A DNA stretch of 30,929 nt, from the NCBI GenBank assembly GCA_000969725.1, contig JXSR01S073357.1. The stretch is one strand, 5' to 3'. Below are positions 9,086 to 19,131 of this stretch, one piece after another (the stretch's first letter is position 1; each line of letters opens with the position of its first letter). Source of the stretch: Ophiothrix spiculata. Lineage: Eukaryota > Echinodermata > Ophiuroidea > Amphilepidida > Ophiotrichidae. The notes below the pieces were generated by a model, which ran no database searches, was not told where the DNA came from, and saw nothing but the letters and a program-made list of their open reading frames with translations. The translations under genes were made by a program, and so were the position numbers.

Positions 9086-9516
9086 TTTTATGTTAAACAT
9101 AAAGCATAGCATTATTTATTTATTTATTATTTATTATTTATTATTTCACTTGTCAATTTTTAATGCTTTTGTGCGGAAAATACAACTGGTTATCAAATTA
9201 TTCTTACCCGTTTCACTTTTTCTGTGTTATTAATTATGAAACTAATAATCTTTGAAATTTTACTGTGGTGCAAGTGCAATAAGTTGAGTAAACTTTCTTT
9301 CTGGTAGTGCATATTGTGACCTATGAAATATTATTAATCAAGCATTGACTTTTAATTATTAGCCAGATCGATAACACCTTTGAATGTTTCGCTGAAAGTG
9401 ACATTCAAAAACACACGATTATACTCCTTTGATTCCGACAAGCTATACAATAAAGCTATACAATAATTCCACTTTTGGGCATAATCCATGCATGACATCT
9501 TTATCATTATCATTCA
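9086..9516. other. AT-rich, no gene recognised
   Basis: A TTTA/TTATTA microsatellite at 9114-9146 and a short duplication AAGCTATACAATA at about 9440-9468. Nothing else. Confidence 0.5.
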
Positions 9517-9524
9517 CGTCAGAT

Positions 9525-9767
9525 CAGGGGCGTCGGAAGGGAAATAAAAGAAAGTGGTGCAGCCTGTGGCACATCAGTATTCAAAAATAAGGAAACAACT
9601 AAGCACCAGAAGACGACCGTTACTAAAAACGAATTTGTACAGTGCTGTGTTGTGGTTATCTATGCTGGTACTATAATAAAACGCATCAAACTAAATTAAA
9701 TTTATTTATTTATTCTTTTTCTTGTGTGGCCAAAGCCCACATGGCCCACACGGTTCCGGCGCCCCTG
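9525..9767. mobile_element. 243-bp hAT-type non-autonomous element, perfect 8-bp target duplication
   Basis: The left end CAGGGGCGTCGGAAGG and the right end (reverse complement) CAGGGGCGCCGGAACC match at 13 of the first 15 positions. Flanks are CGTCAGAT (9517-9524) and CGTCAGAT (9768-9775), identical. CAGGGGCG ends with 8-bp duplications are the hallmark of the hAT superfamily. No coding capacity. The perfect duplication suggests a fairly recent insertion. Confidence 0.88.
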
Positions 9768-9944
9768 CGTCAGATTAATTGTAGGATTTGAGATCGATAT
9801 TGAATCAATTTGAATTTTTTGTACATGGTTGATACAATAGAGTGTATTGATACATTTAAGCGTTGGTTCGAATACTGAATTGGAACCCGAACGGTTGTAC
9901 AAGAAATCAACTTCTACCACAAAACATAAATGATACTCAGTGAA

Positions 9945-10025
9945 AAAAAATCGACGACCATACTATAGGATTCGAACCTGGAACCTTGGCATTACAAGCG
10001 TCATGCTCTACCAACCGAACTAATG
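9945..10025 (-). ncRNA. tRNA-Thr(TGT)-like sequence, pseudogene or SINE head
   Basis: The minus strand reads GACCCATTAGTTCGGTTGGT with AGAGC (D arm), the loop CTTGTAA as in tRNA-Thr(TGT), and CCAGGTTCGAATCCTATAG (T arm), then eight T, a polymerase III stop. The acceptor ends GACCCAT and ATGGTC pair only with a bulge and the T stem is imperfect. Pseudogene or SINE head is the likelier reading. Confidence 0.5.
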
Positions 10026-10203
10026 GGTCAGATGTGGAAAAGTAGTTGAATTTTAATCTGAAAGTCTTCAGTTTTTACCTGTCCCTCTACCACCCTCTCA
10101 TTATGAAATGATTAGTAGAGGATTTTTGGAAAATCAATTCCAAATTACAATTTTATTGCAAACTCTGTGTGCAATTGTTGGACAGTTTCCACTTTAAAAA
10201 AAT

Positions 10204-10208
10204 CATTG

Positions 10209-10251
<43 letters not shown>

Positions 10252-10380
10252 TTTGTTTGTTTGTTTGTTTGTTTGTTTGTTTGTTTGTTTGTTTGTTTGT
10301 TTATTTGTTTGTTTGTTTGCCTGTCTGTCTGTCTGTTATTTGTTTGTTTGTTTGTTAATTGATTGATTGATTGATTGATT
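10204..10380. repeat. Compound tetranucleotide microsatellite
   Basis: (TTTA)n, then (TTTG)n, then (CTGT)n, then (TTTG)n again and (TTGA)n, about 175 bp in all. Open frames across it are artefacts of the repeat. Confidence 0.97.
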
Positions 10381-10385
10381 AAAAA

Positions 10386-10855
10386 AGCGATTCGGTGTTA
10401 GTTCGACCAAAATAAATACATTACTTTGACTTTTCCACATTTTAATATGTTCAGATCTGCTACGTATTGCTGAAAGTCCACAACGATTACATTTCTTTGG
10501 TTATTGAGTGATTTCCTCTTTTGATTTCAAATTGATGCCATGAACAACGTGAATATGTTGAGCAAATCCTGGAAAATTAATTCGATTGTAACATAATTTC
10601 TATAGCGAATCAATTAGGTATCGAAGTGTTACGTGTAATCCGTTTATCACCCATACAACTGGAACACGATTACTGGTTTGGAACTATTATGTTACGTAAC
10701 CACTTCGGTACATAATATTTCGTGATCAATACAATATGTAGTAACTGTTAGGTGTTACTTTTGAAAAAGTATGCCGATGAACATGATGAACATAAGTCTA
10801 GTTAGTAATATGGTCGTAAAATGTGAAAGCATATAAACACGCATAAAACACAACA
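10386..10855. other. No recognised feature
   Basis: AT-rich unique sequence. No protein-like frame, repeat or RNA signal seen. Confidence 0.5.
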
Positions 10856-10859
10856 TCAG

Positions 10860-10935
10860 TCGGTGGTTCTGTGGTTTGACAACGTACCGCTCAATCAGGC
10901 GATTGGGAAAGCAAGTGGTTCGAGTCTTCTGCAGT
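10860..10935 (+). ncRNA. tRNA-like sequence, probable SINE head
   Basis: GTGGTTCTGTGGTTTGACAA resembles a box A and GGTTCGAGTCT is a good box B, about 55 bases apart. A T-rich tail follows. The anticodon arm does not fold convincingly, so no isotype is given. Confidence 0.32.
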
Positions 10936-11449
10936 GTTTGTTAATTTCTTGAATAATTTTTTCTTTATTTTTTTAATAATTGTAGCTTTAATTGCTATTT
11001 AAATTGTCATTATGTTCTTTTCTTGCATTCCCTATTTTATTTCAATTATTTCATACCTCTTTTATTTTTGTCATTATTTTTGTACTTTATTTTTTATTCA
11101 AAAATCAAAATGCAATAAAATAGCATATTGAACATTAAGTACTCTTTGTTTCATATTTTTTTCGATTTTGTTTTATTATATTTCGTTTTCCTTTATACAT
11201 ATTTGGCTTTTAAGCGCCATTAAAACCACTAATAAGAAAATGTTTGATTAGGATAACCCACTCATGTAAAAAAAGAACTCAGTCTGGCAAAATCTTAATC
11301 TGAACCGTCTCAAATAAAAGGAGCGCAAATGTCCTATGCTCAAACGTATAACATACAAACATAATAAGCCCCAAAGATGTAACCATGATGCTGTACTAAA
11401 TAATCGGATCAATTCCATAATTACATACAACCTGCTCAAAATCATTTAC
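10936..11449. other. AT-rich, no gene recognised
   Basis: T-rich blocks at 10945-11110 probably trail the tRNA-like element. Nothing else is recognised. Confidence 0.4.
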
Positions 11450-11594
11450 AATCGATGTTTAAAACAACCGCTTGATCACCAGGCTAATCGGGATGAATCG
11501 GCTGATGGCACTACGCTGGAATCTATGCTCTTCAGAGGCTAATCGAGTTTTAATCGGGACGATATTATGTGCCATATACTGGCACTTCCCGGTA
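11450..11594. repeat. 145-bp repeat, right inverted partner
   Basis: Reverse complement of 8794-8938. It carries GGCTAATCGGGATGAATC, a second GGCTAATCG at about 11539 and GTGCCATATACTGGCAC at the outer end. Confidence 0.8.
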
Positions 11595-12032
11595 TAGCAC
11601 ATTGACATTTTCGTTTGGCCTATTGGATCACGTTACATTGATCCGCGTATCTATTATTTTCAAATCCTCCGAACCATATAAAAGTCTTTCATGCTCATTA
11701 CCCTGTTAACAGCTTAAATTGGAGCTAATATCTGAATATACCAAGGATCTTTGCTGTACAAGTAGTCAAGTTAGTTGTCACACAATAAATACATAGCCCT
11801 ATTATATGATTATAAACCAAACTTCACATTACCGCAATGCATACAGGAGTTGTACTCATTGATGAGAGGATCCTTGTCCTTATCTAATCAAAAATATGTT
11901 CTACCTGTGCCATTATGCATGAGGTGCCCTGACTTTTAAAAATACTATAGTGAGTAAATTATGTTACAGTAATACAATCCCAGGGGTCGTCGTCATTTGC
12001 GATGAAGTACAATTCAGTTAAGATTATCTGAT
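11595..12032. other. No recognised feature before the gap
   Basis: AT-rich unique sequence running into the assembly gap. It does not show the satellite unit found on the other side of the gap. Confidence 0.5.
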
Positions 12033-12817
12033 NNNNNNNNNNNNNNNNNNNNNNNNNNNNNNNNNNNNNNNNNNNNNNNNNNNNNNNNNNNNNNNNNNNN
12101 NNNNNNNNNNNNNNNNNNNNNNNNNNNNNNNNNNNNNNNNNNNNNNNNNNNNNNNNNNNNNNNNNNNNNNNNNNNNNNNNNNNNNNNNNNNNNNNNNNNN
12201 NNNNNNNNNNNNNNNNNNNNNNNNNNNNNNNNNNNNNNNNNNNNNNNNNNNNNNNNNNNNNNNNNNNNNNNNNNNNNNNNNNNNNNNNNNNNNNNNNNNN
12301 NNNNNNNNNNNNNNNNNNNNNNNNNNNNNNNNNNNNNNNNNNNNNNNNNNNNNNNNNNNNNNNNNNNNNNNNNNNNNNNNNNNNNNNNNNNNNNNNNNNN
12401 NNNNNNNNNNNNNNNNNNNNNNNNNNNNNNNNNNNNNNNNNNNNNNNNNNNNNNNNNNNNNNNNNNNNNNNNNNNNNNNNNNNNNNNNNNNNNNNNNNNN
12501 NNNNNNNNNNNNNNNNNNNNNNNNNNNNNNNNNNNNNNNNNNNNNNNNNNNNNNNNNNNNNNNNNNNNNNNNNNNNNNNNNNNNNNNNNNNNNNNNNNNN
12601 NNNNNNNNNNNNNNNNNNNNNNNNNNNNNNNNNNNNNNNNNNNNNNNNNNNNNNNNNNNNNNNNNNNNNNNNNNNNNNNNNNNNNNNNNNNNNNNNNNNN
12701 NNNNNNNNNNNNNNNNNNNNNNNNNNNNNNNNNNNNNNNNNNNNNNNNNNNNNNNNNNNNNNNNNNNNNNNNNNNNNNNNNNNNNNNNNNNNNNNNNNNN
12801 NNNNNNNNNNNNNNNNN
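12033..12817. other. Assembly gap (785 N)
   Basis: A run of N. The satellite starts immediately at its right edge, so the gap probably hides more repeat units. Confidence 1.
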
Positions 12818-14235
12818 AAAAACACCAAATATTCAAAATAATCAATGGTAAATGGCTTTGAGGGAAAGAGTAGTAGCATTTCTTCCCAAATAAGGGTGTT
12901 AGCATATTTCAATTTCACTATGGTGCTTGTTATCAGATGCAAAATGGCCACCAAAATATGTTTATATGTGCAAAAAAGGGTTCGAGGCACTTAAAAAATA
13001 GTATCAAAAACACCGAATGTTAAAAATATTTGATGGAGAATGGCGAAGAGGGTAACAATAGTAGCATTTCTTCTCAGATATGGGTGTTATCATGTTTTAA
13101 ATCAAATATGGAGTCTGTTCTGAGATCCAAAATGGCCGCCAAAATATGATTTTAAGCACAAAAATGGTTTAAAGTGGCTCTTATACGGTATCAAAAACAC
13201 CAAATGTTCCAAATTATCAATGGTAAATGGCTTTGAGGGAAAGAGTAGTAGTATTTCATCCGAAATAAGGATGTAAGCATATTTCAATTTCACTATGGAG
13301 GTTGTTATGAGATCCAACATGGCTGCCAAAATACGAGTTTAGGCATTAAATGTGTTAAAGTGGCTTTTATAACGGTATCAAAAACACCAAATGTTTAAAA
13401 TAATCAATAGAAAATGGCTTTGAGGGTAAAATTAAGTTCAGTTCTTTCTAAATAAGGTTATTAGCATTTTGAAATTCAATATGGAGTCTGTACTAAGATT
13501 CAAAATGGCAGACAAAATGTTTGTATGTGCAAAAATTGGTTACAGGCACTTCAAAACAGTATCAAAAACACCAAATGTTCAAAATATTTGATGGAAAATG
13601 GCTTTTAAGGAAACAAAATTAGCATTTCTTCTCAAATAAGGATGTTAGCATGTTTCAATTTCACTATGGAGCTTGTTTTGAGATCCAAAATGGCCGCCAA
13701 AATACAATTTTAGGCACAAAAATGGGTATCAAAAACACCAAAATGTTCAAAAAAATCTATGGAAAATGGCTTTAGAGGGAAACAATAGTAGCATTTCTTC
13801 CAAAATAAGGGTGTTAATGTTTCCATTTCGCTATGGAGCTGGTTATAAAATCCAGAATACCCGCCAAAACTTGATTTTAGGCACAAAATGGGTTAAGGTG
13901 ACTTTTAAACGGTCTTAAAAGGGCCACATGTTCAAAATAATCAATGGAAAATGGTTTTGAGGGTAACAAGATCATTTTTTTCCAAATAAGGGTGTTATAA
14001 GGGCATATATCCAATTCAATGTGGAACCCGTACAGAGATTCAAAATGGCCGCCAAAATACAATTTTATGCATAAAAAGGAGTTAGTGACTTTAAAACCAT
14101 TTCAAAATACTAGTAACCAAATGTTCAACATAATCAATGGAAAATGGCTTTGCAGGTAACTGTAGGAGTATTAAATTCTACCCAAATAGGTTGTTAGCAC
14201 GTTTCAAATCCAATATCAAAAATGTTTCTAAGTCG
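12818..14235. repeat. Satellite array of about 186 bp, forward units
   Basis: Seven units marked by AAAATGGCCGCCAAAAT-like boxes at about 12941, 13129, 13316, 13502, 13687, 13854 and 14042 (spacings 188, 187, 186, 185, 167, 188). Every unit also has ATCAAAAACACCAAATGTTC, ATGGAAAATGGCTTTGAGGG and TTCTTCCCAAATAAGGGTG. Units differ by many substitutions, so the array is old. Short open frames in it are chance. Confidence 0.93.
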
Positions 14236-15170
14236 CTTATATCCATTTCCTTGCACAAAATTGTATTTTTTCGGCCATTTTTGTTCACAGTACAGGCTCC
14301 ATCATAAATTTTAGACATGCAAACAACATTATATAGGAAGAAAAGCTCCTATTGTTATCATCAAAGTCATTTACTATCTATTATTTTGTATATTTGGTGT
14401 TTTCGATTTATCTCAGTTTTGAGTTCTCAGTTCTCTGTGCCTAAAATCATATTTCAGCGGCCATTTTGGATCTCAGTACAGGCTGCATATTGGATATGGA
14501 ACATGGTCATACCCTTATTTGAGGAAAAAAAATATTGTTACATGTACGCTAAAGGTCATTTTCCATCAGTTACTTCGGACATTTGCTGTTTCTGATACTG
14601 TTTAAAAGCCACTTAAACCCATTTTGTGCCTAAAATCGTATTTTGGCGGTCAATTTGGATCTCAAAACAGGCTCCATATTGAATTTGAAACATGCTAACA
14701 CCCTTATTTGAGAATTAAAGCCAATTTTCATCGAATATTTTTGAACATTTGGTGTTTTTGACTGTTTTGAAGTGCCTCTAACCCAGTTTTGCACATACAA
14801 ACATAATTTGGCGGCCATTTTGAATCTAAGAACAGACGCCATTTTGATTTTGATATAAGCTTACCGTATAATTAGGGGACATATGATCTAATTGCAACCC
14901 TTAATGTTATTTCCTGTTGATTATTTATGATATCAGACACTTTAATGGTTGTTTTGGTTAATTTTAATGAAAATCAGCTATTTTAACGGTCATTTTGGCA
15001 GCTGTATTATGCATATGACATAATTTTGAGTCAGATATATTTGCTATAGCTCCATAAGCAATTTCTTAATGATAATTTTGAACATAGAGTGTTTTACCAA
15101 GGTACTTTTAGGACATTATAATGAAAATATAGTATTTTCGTGAGAATTTTGGCGGCCATTTTGGATTTAT
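14236..15170. repeat. Same satellite, inverted units
   Basis: From about 14240 the unit reads in reverse complement: GGCGGCCATTTTGGAT-like boxes at about 14272, 14458, 14646, 14812, 14988 and 15152. The last two units are more diverged. Together with the forward part this makes a palindromic array of over 2.3 kb. Confidence 0.88.
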
Positions 15171-15450
15171 GCTAATTAGCCTACTTTGCGGTGTCGGATT
15201 TTGTCGAATTTTTGATATAATGTTCAGTGGGGCTATTGTAACGATATCAAACCAAAAAACCTTCTGTTGCAATTTGTTCCAGGTTTACCTATATGGGTTA
15301 GATTTACTAGTCTATAAATTTGTGACGGATATTAGTAAAATCGTCGTCATAGTGTAAGCTCAGAATGAGCAAAATATGCCTTGAACTTTATGCCACGAAG
15401 CCAATTTTAGATCTTAATTCAATCTGCGGCACCCCCTGCAATAACTTTTG

Positions 15451-15780
15451 GCCGGCGGGGGGGGGGGCACTCAAATATAATGTTGCAGGCAAAGCGTGAA
15501 AAAAAAAAAGAAAATTAGGGTTATTTTTGAAGACTAAAGGGTGAATCAGGTGATACTTTTTAGGGTATCAAAAACAGCAATTGGGCAATTTTCAAGAAAT
15601 AGGGTACTTTTTCAAACTCTAGTGTGTAAACAGGATCGATAAAATTCCGATTTAGGGTGTGAATATGGGAAAAAAGGTATATTTTGGCTTCAGAACTCTC
15701 CACTCTTTAGGGGTGTTTTGAAAAACTGTGGTCACGCTATGCCTGCAACATTATACTTGAGTGCCCCCCTCCCCCCCGGG
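15451..15780. mobile_element. 330-bp MITE with G-rich ends and possible 6-bp target duplication
   Basis: The left arm GGGGCACTCAAATATAATG, then TTGCAGGCAAAGCGTG, matches the reverse complement of the right arm, CACGCTATGCCTGCAACATT, then ATACTTGAGTGCCCC. Terminal repeats are about 45 bp. CTTTTG stands on both sides (15445-15450 and 15781-15786). No coding capacity. Confidence 0.8.
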
Positions 15781-15865
15781 CTTTTGACAAAGTATCAGCA
15801 CCGTCCAATTTTCAAAATTATTTACAAAATCACAGAGTAATGACAAAATCTTCAAGAGGCTCGTG

Positions 15866-15921
15866 ATGGACGACAGTCAATCAACCGTGAATAAGGATGA
15901 CGCACATTTTACATGCAATTC
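15866..15921 (+). CDS. Possible first coding exon, unknown protein
   Basis: ATG in a fair context (GTGATGG) opens 18 codons, MDDSQSTVNKDDAHFTCN, that end in AATTC followed by GTAAGTTTG, a strong splice donor. No partner exon is evident: joined to the acceptor-like site at 18195 it meets a stop after 12 codons. It may be the start of a gene to the right or chance. Confidence 0.22.
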
Positions 15922-17690
15922 GTAAGTTTGCCGTGTACTATTAGTATTTTCAATCGAAATATAGCCTATACTAAAAATAGGCAAATATGTTAGTCAACAA
16001 TTAAAGGACATTTTTAAGCGACATATTTTTAATTTAATATTTTACGGGTTTTTTAATGAAACTGTCTTGACATGTACATCACATGAGGATGAATTCAGTT
16101 GACGGCTTTGTTTTCAATGATTGACCTGTTAAATATCAATGCTGTATTATATTATTAATGGAATTCATCTATATTATATTCATATCTAGGTCATCTCTAC
16201 ATATTGTAAGTGTTTTGTAATAGGCCCTATCTTATATTATAAATAGTAAGTAAAGGTTGCCTTTTAACGGGATATTCTTGCTTATCAAGAAAATGTTTAC
16301 TATTAAGCTGTTCATGCTTTTCGAGTCCATTGTTGATTTGACCTCGAATTTTGCTTATTATTTATTTCTTTATGTGGTGCCCTGGGCTTAGTGAACTGTG
16401 GCCTTATACATAAACAAATAGCATACGGCAATAGTGCAATATGGTACGGTTACGTTTGATTTAATATGAGGAATTCTACCACAAATTCAAAATAAGATTA
16501 CAACAAGGGACTTAAAGCCATTCAACGCTATGGATATTGGATAGAGTGGCTATCGACCGTCTTTAAATATACCTATCAACTTTTGTGTACCAGTTTTACC
16601 TAGATAAATGTTTTACGTTGCAAAGGTTTTTAATTACTGTATGTACTCTAATTTGAATTGCACCAAGAGTGTCTTCATCACTACTGTATATAGTGTATAT
16701 TCAGCCATGATTGACGATAAAATGGTATGTACCAGTAACATTTTAGGCAGATACCTTCACATCTCAGCAAATAGCTTGTCAAGTTGAACTAGAGAACTTG
16801 AAACAAAGCAAGTCTACCCAGACTTATCATACTTTAGAAAAAATAAGATATGACAATACAGGCTGAATCAAATGGAGTTCACGAAGAAAAAACAAATAGC
16901 CAATATGCTAACAAAGTATGAAAACAATTGGGAATGTTATAAGATTAACGGTAAACTTTTTGACAAGTTTGTGAAAAACGTTTTTGAAAAACGTAGTACT
17001 TAAAAGTACTACGTTTTTCGATGTATGACACAGGTTTGGGAATGTAAAAATATGTAGTAGAACAAATGAGTCAAGGATAGTGTAAGTATGTATAGGCCTA
17101 TGCGTGAACAAGAAAATTGTGAATTAGGGTTGTTTTAGGACATAAGCTTCAGAATTATTGTGGTGATATACCCCCATCTCTACAATCTTGAAAATATGGC
17201 ATGTAATGCACATTACTACTTTCGTCCTGAACATAAAAAAATTGAGTTTACATACATTTCTGCGCATTTGTTTTAAAACTTACAACCTGAAAATATTCTA
17301 TCCTGTTACAAGGTAATAATGAGGTCATAAAAATTGATTAGTTGCATAGTAATGTGATTTGTACTTGTGGTGCATTTGTATATGGTCCATGAAATCAGCA
17401 ATTTTTATAGCAATGAAAGATCAGATATTAAAAGAAACATTGATTTATTCATAATGAATAGATAAGTTACCTATGAATCTTTAATGATTCTAGGTCGTTT
17501 AATATTTAAAAAAAAAGGGTTTTGAACGTTTTTAATTGTGCAGAAATACTTAAGAGCGGGAGTGTAGAAATACTGGCTTGAACTTCAATGAACTTGGAAG
17601 TGTAATGTGTAATAAATATAGTTGGCAAAGATGTGTGCAATGGATCTCGAAGGAAGTCGAAGGATGATGAGTCGAAGGATGATGATTTAG
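15922..17690. other. AT-rich, one perfect hairpin, no gene recognised
   Basis: The only clear structure is the 34-bp perfect inverted repeat at 16986-17019. Open frames are short and not protein-like. Confidence 0.5.
16986..17019. repeat. Perfect 16-bp inverted repeat with 2-base loop
   Basis: GAAAAACGTAGTACTT, AA, AAGTACTACGTTTTTC. A partial copy of the arm (GAAAAACGTTTTT) lies just before it at about 16973. It would form a very stable hairpin in RNA or extruded DNA. Confidence 0.9.
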
Positions 17691-18050
17691 GACTGAAGAT
17701 GAATCAGGCTGTCGGGTTTAGGGTATCTATATAACCAATATTTTAAAGAAAAACGGTACTTTTTCGCAACCCTTGTGTGAAAGGTGTATTTTTTTCCAGA
17801 TACCCGAATTAAACTAAACAAAATTAAAAATGATTTATTTTTCATATAGGCCTAGGCCGAACAAATTGAGTTCTATAGCGCAGAATCGAAGATTACTACA
17901 CATTTAGAATTAGTGGTCATAACTGTTCAATATTGGCCTAATTGTGTACTTGTGTTGTAAAATCCCCATTTAGGGTGTGAAGTTCGGGAAAAACACGAAA
18001 TTTTAATTTGCGTTGCATTTTGGCTTCAAAAGAAATCACCTCTAAAAGTT
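17691..18050. mobile_element. Diverged, interrupted copy of the 15451-15780 MITE family
   Basis: The words GAATCAGG, TTTAGGGTATC, ACGGTACTTTTTC, AGTGTG-like, CATTTAGGGTGTGAA, GGGAAAAA and ATTTTGGCTTC come in the same order and strand as inside 15451-15780, with about 150 bp of unrelated sequence at about 17810-17950. Its G-rich ends are not seen. Confidence 0.55.
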
Positions 18051-18246
18051 TTTTTTTTAATCTGTTGTCCTACGTCCTTACAGCATTTTACTCGACTCAT
18101 CTGACGACTTGAATGTATTTTATTGTGCACATCTGAAAGACATTTTCTACGTTCTTCAATAATTTAAGTCCGAATCGATATTTTTTTTTTAACAGGTGCA
18201 TTAAATTTGAAACAACCTGTATAGGCTTGTAAAGATCTGATGTATC

Positions 18247-18847
18247 ATGGACCAAGCTAAAAATGGGAAATCAGAGCCTGAAAAAGAAGCACCAGATGAG
18301 ATAAATGACACTGAAAATTGCGTTGACCAGACCTCAAATGGGACATCCGAACCTAAAGAAGCCCCAGATATGATAAATGGCACCGATAATGGCGTTGACC
18401 AGGCCCCGAATGGGACATCCGAACCTAAAGAAGCTCCAGATGAGATAAATGGCACCGAGAATGGCGTTGACCAGGCCCCGAATAGGACATCCGAACCTAA
18501 AGAAGCCCCAGATGAGAAAAATGACACCACGAATGGCGTTGAAAACCACAATAAGCACGTTCACGATGAACATACATCAGAGGTGTGTATCCAGCTAACG
18601 TTCCGTAGCTTTTCCGCGTTTTTTTTTTTGTCTCCTCTATTTCCGTTGATGCAATGGTTTGAGAAAAATTCCATGTATTATTATTTTTTATTATCATTTT
18701 CAGAGCCGCATCAGTGAATTGACGCAAGATTGCCATGCTATGGACGATCCATCAATGATTAGATCGAAGAGAGATTCGACACGACGTCAAATTTCATTTG
18801 AACGGAAGGGAAATGGTGGTGCAAATACGTCATGCTATCTTATGTAG
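18247..18847 (+). CDS. Two-exon gene: acidic repeat protein with C-terminal CaaX box
   Basis: Exon 1 (18247-18582, 112 codons) starts at ATG in a strong context (ATCATGG) with an in-frame stop just upstream. Exon 2 (18704-18847, 47 codons plus stop) follows a 121-base intron with GTGTGT donor and TTATCATTTTCAG acceptor, phase 0. The predicted protein is 159 residues. Residues 6-101 are four repeats of about 24, with the core NGTSEPKEAPDEINGTENGV, hydrophilic and acidic. Exon 2 gives a basic stretch (RSKRDSTRRQISFERK) and the end CYLM, a fit to a CaaX prenylation box; methionine last suggests farnesyl transfer. Such ends with upstream basic residues usually tether proteins to membranes. AATAAA lies at 19091. 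An acceptor-like TTTTTTTTTTAACAG at 18181-18195 suggests a 5' untranslated exon. Family not recognised; paralemmin-like proteins share the CaaX layout, but no specific match is claimed. If the intron is kept, a frame without the CaaX box results. Confidence 0.6.
18264..18549 (+). repeat. 72-bp tandem repeat coding for 24-residue units
   Basis: Four in-frame units within exon 1, recognisable by GGGACATCCGAACCTAAAG at 18342, 18414 and (as AGGACATCC) 18486, 72 bp apart. The first unit (AATGGGAAATCAGAGCCTG at 18264) is the most diverged and one codon longer. All changes keep the frame. Confidence 0.88.
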
Positions 18848-19090
18848 AACGAACGATTATAAAAACACGATGCAAGGCCAATTACCCGGTATGTAAAAAT
18901 ATCTGATGAATATTGGGCGAAAAGTTGACTTCAATATTTGGCTCATACGACTCAAAAAATACCAATACAGCGCGCATAATCCCCGGCATAATCCTTTGGT
19001 TTTTTTTCTGATATAATGCTCCGTCTTGAATCGTCTTATAAGTGACACATAATAGGTATTCAGCCGATGGTCACTGCAAATTTATGAAGA

Positions 19091-19096
19091 AATAAA
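19091..19096 (+). promoter_or_regulatory. Candidate polyadenylation signal
   Basis: AATAAA, 244 bases after the stop codon of the CaaX gene and the first canonical hexamer downstream of it. Confidence 0.45.
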
Positions 19097-19131
19097 ACGC
19101 ACATTTCAACATTTGCTGGCCAACCAGATAG

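Noticed and set aside
10167-10366. Hydrophobic leucine/phenylalanine/cysteine-rich frames
   Set aside because: They are translations of a TTTA/TTTG microsatellite.
11959-12990. Long minus-strand frames across the gap
   Set aside because: They consist mostly of N; the flanks are satellite or unique DNA.
18201-18573. Minus-strand frames of 79-116 codons opposite the CaaX gene
   Set aside because: They are the antisense of the coding repeat and repeat for the same reason; the plus strand has the splice sites and CaaX end.
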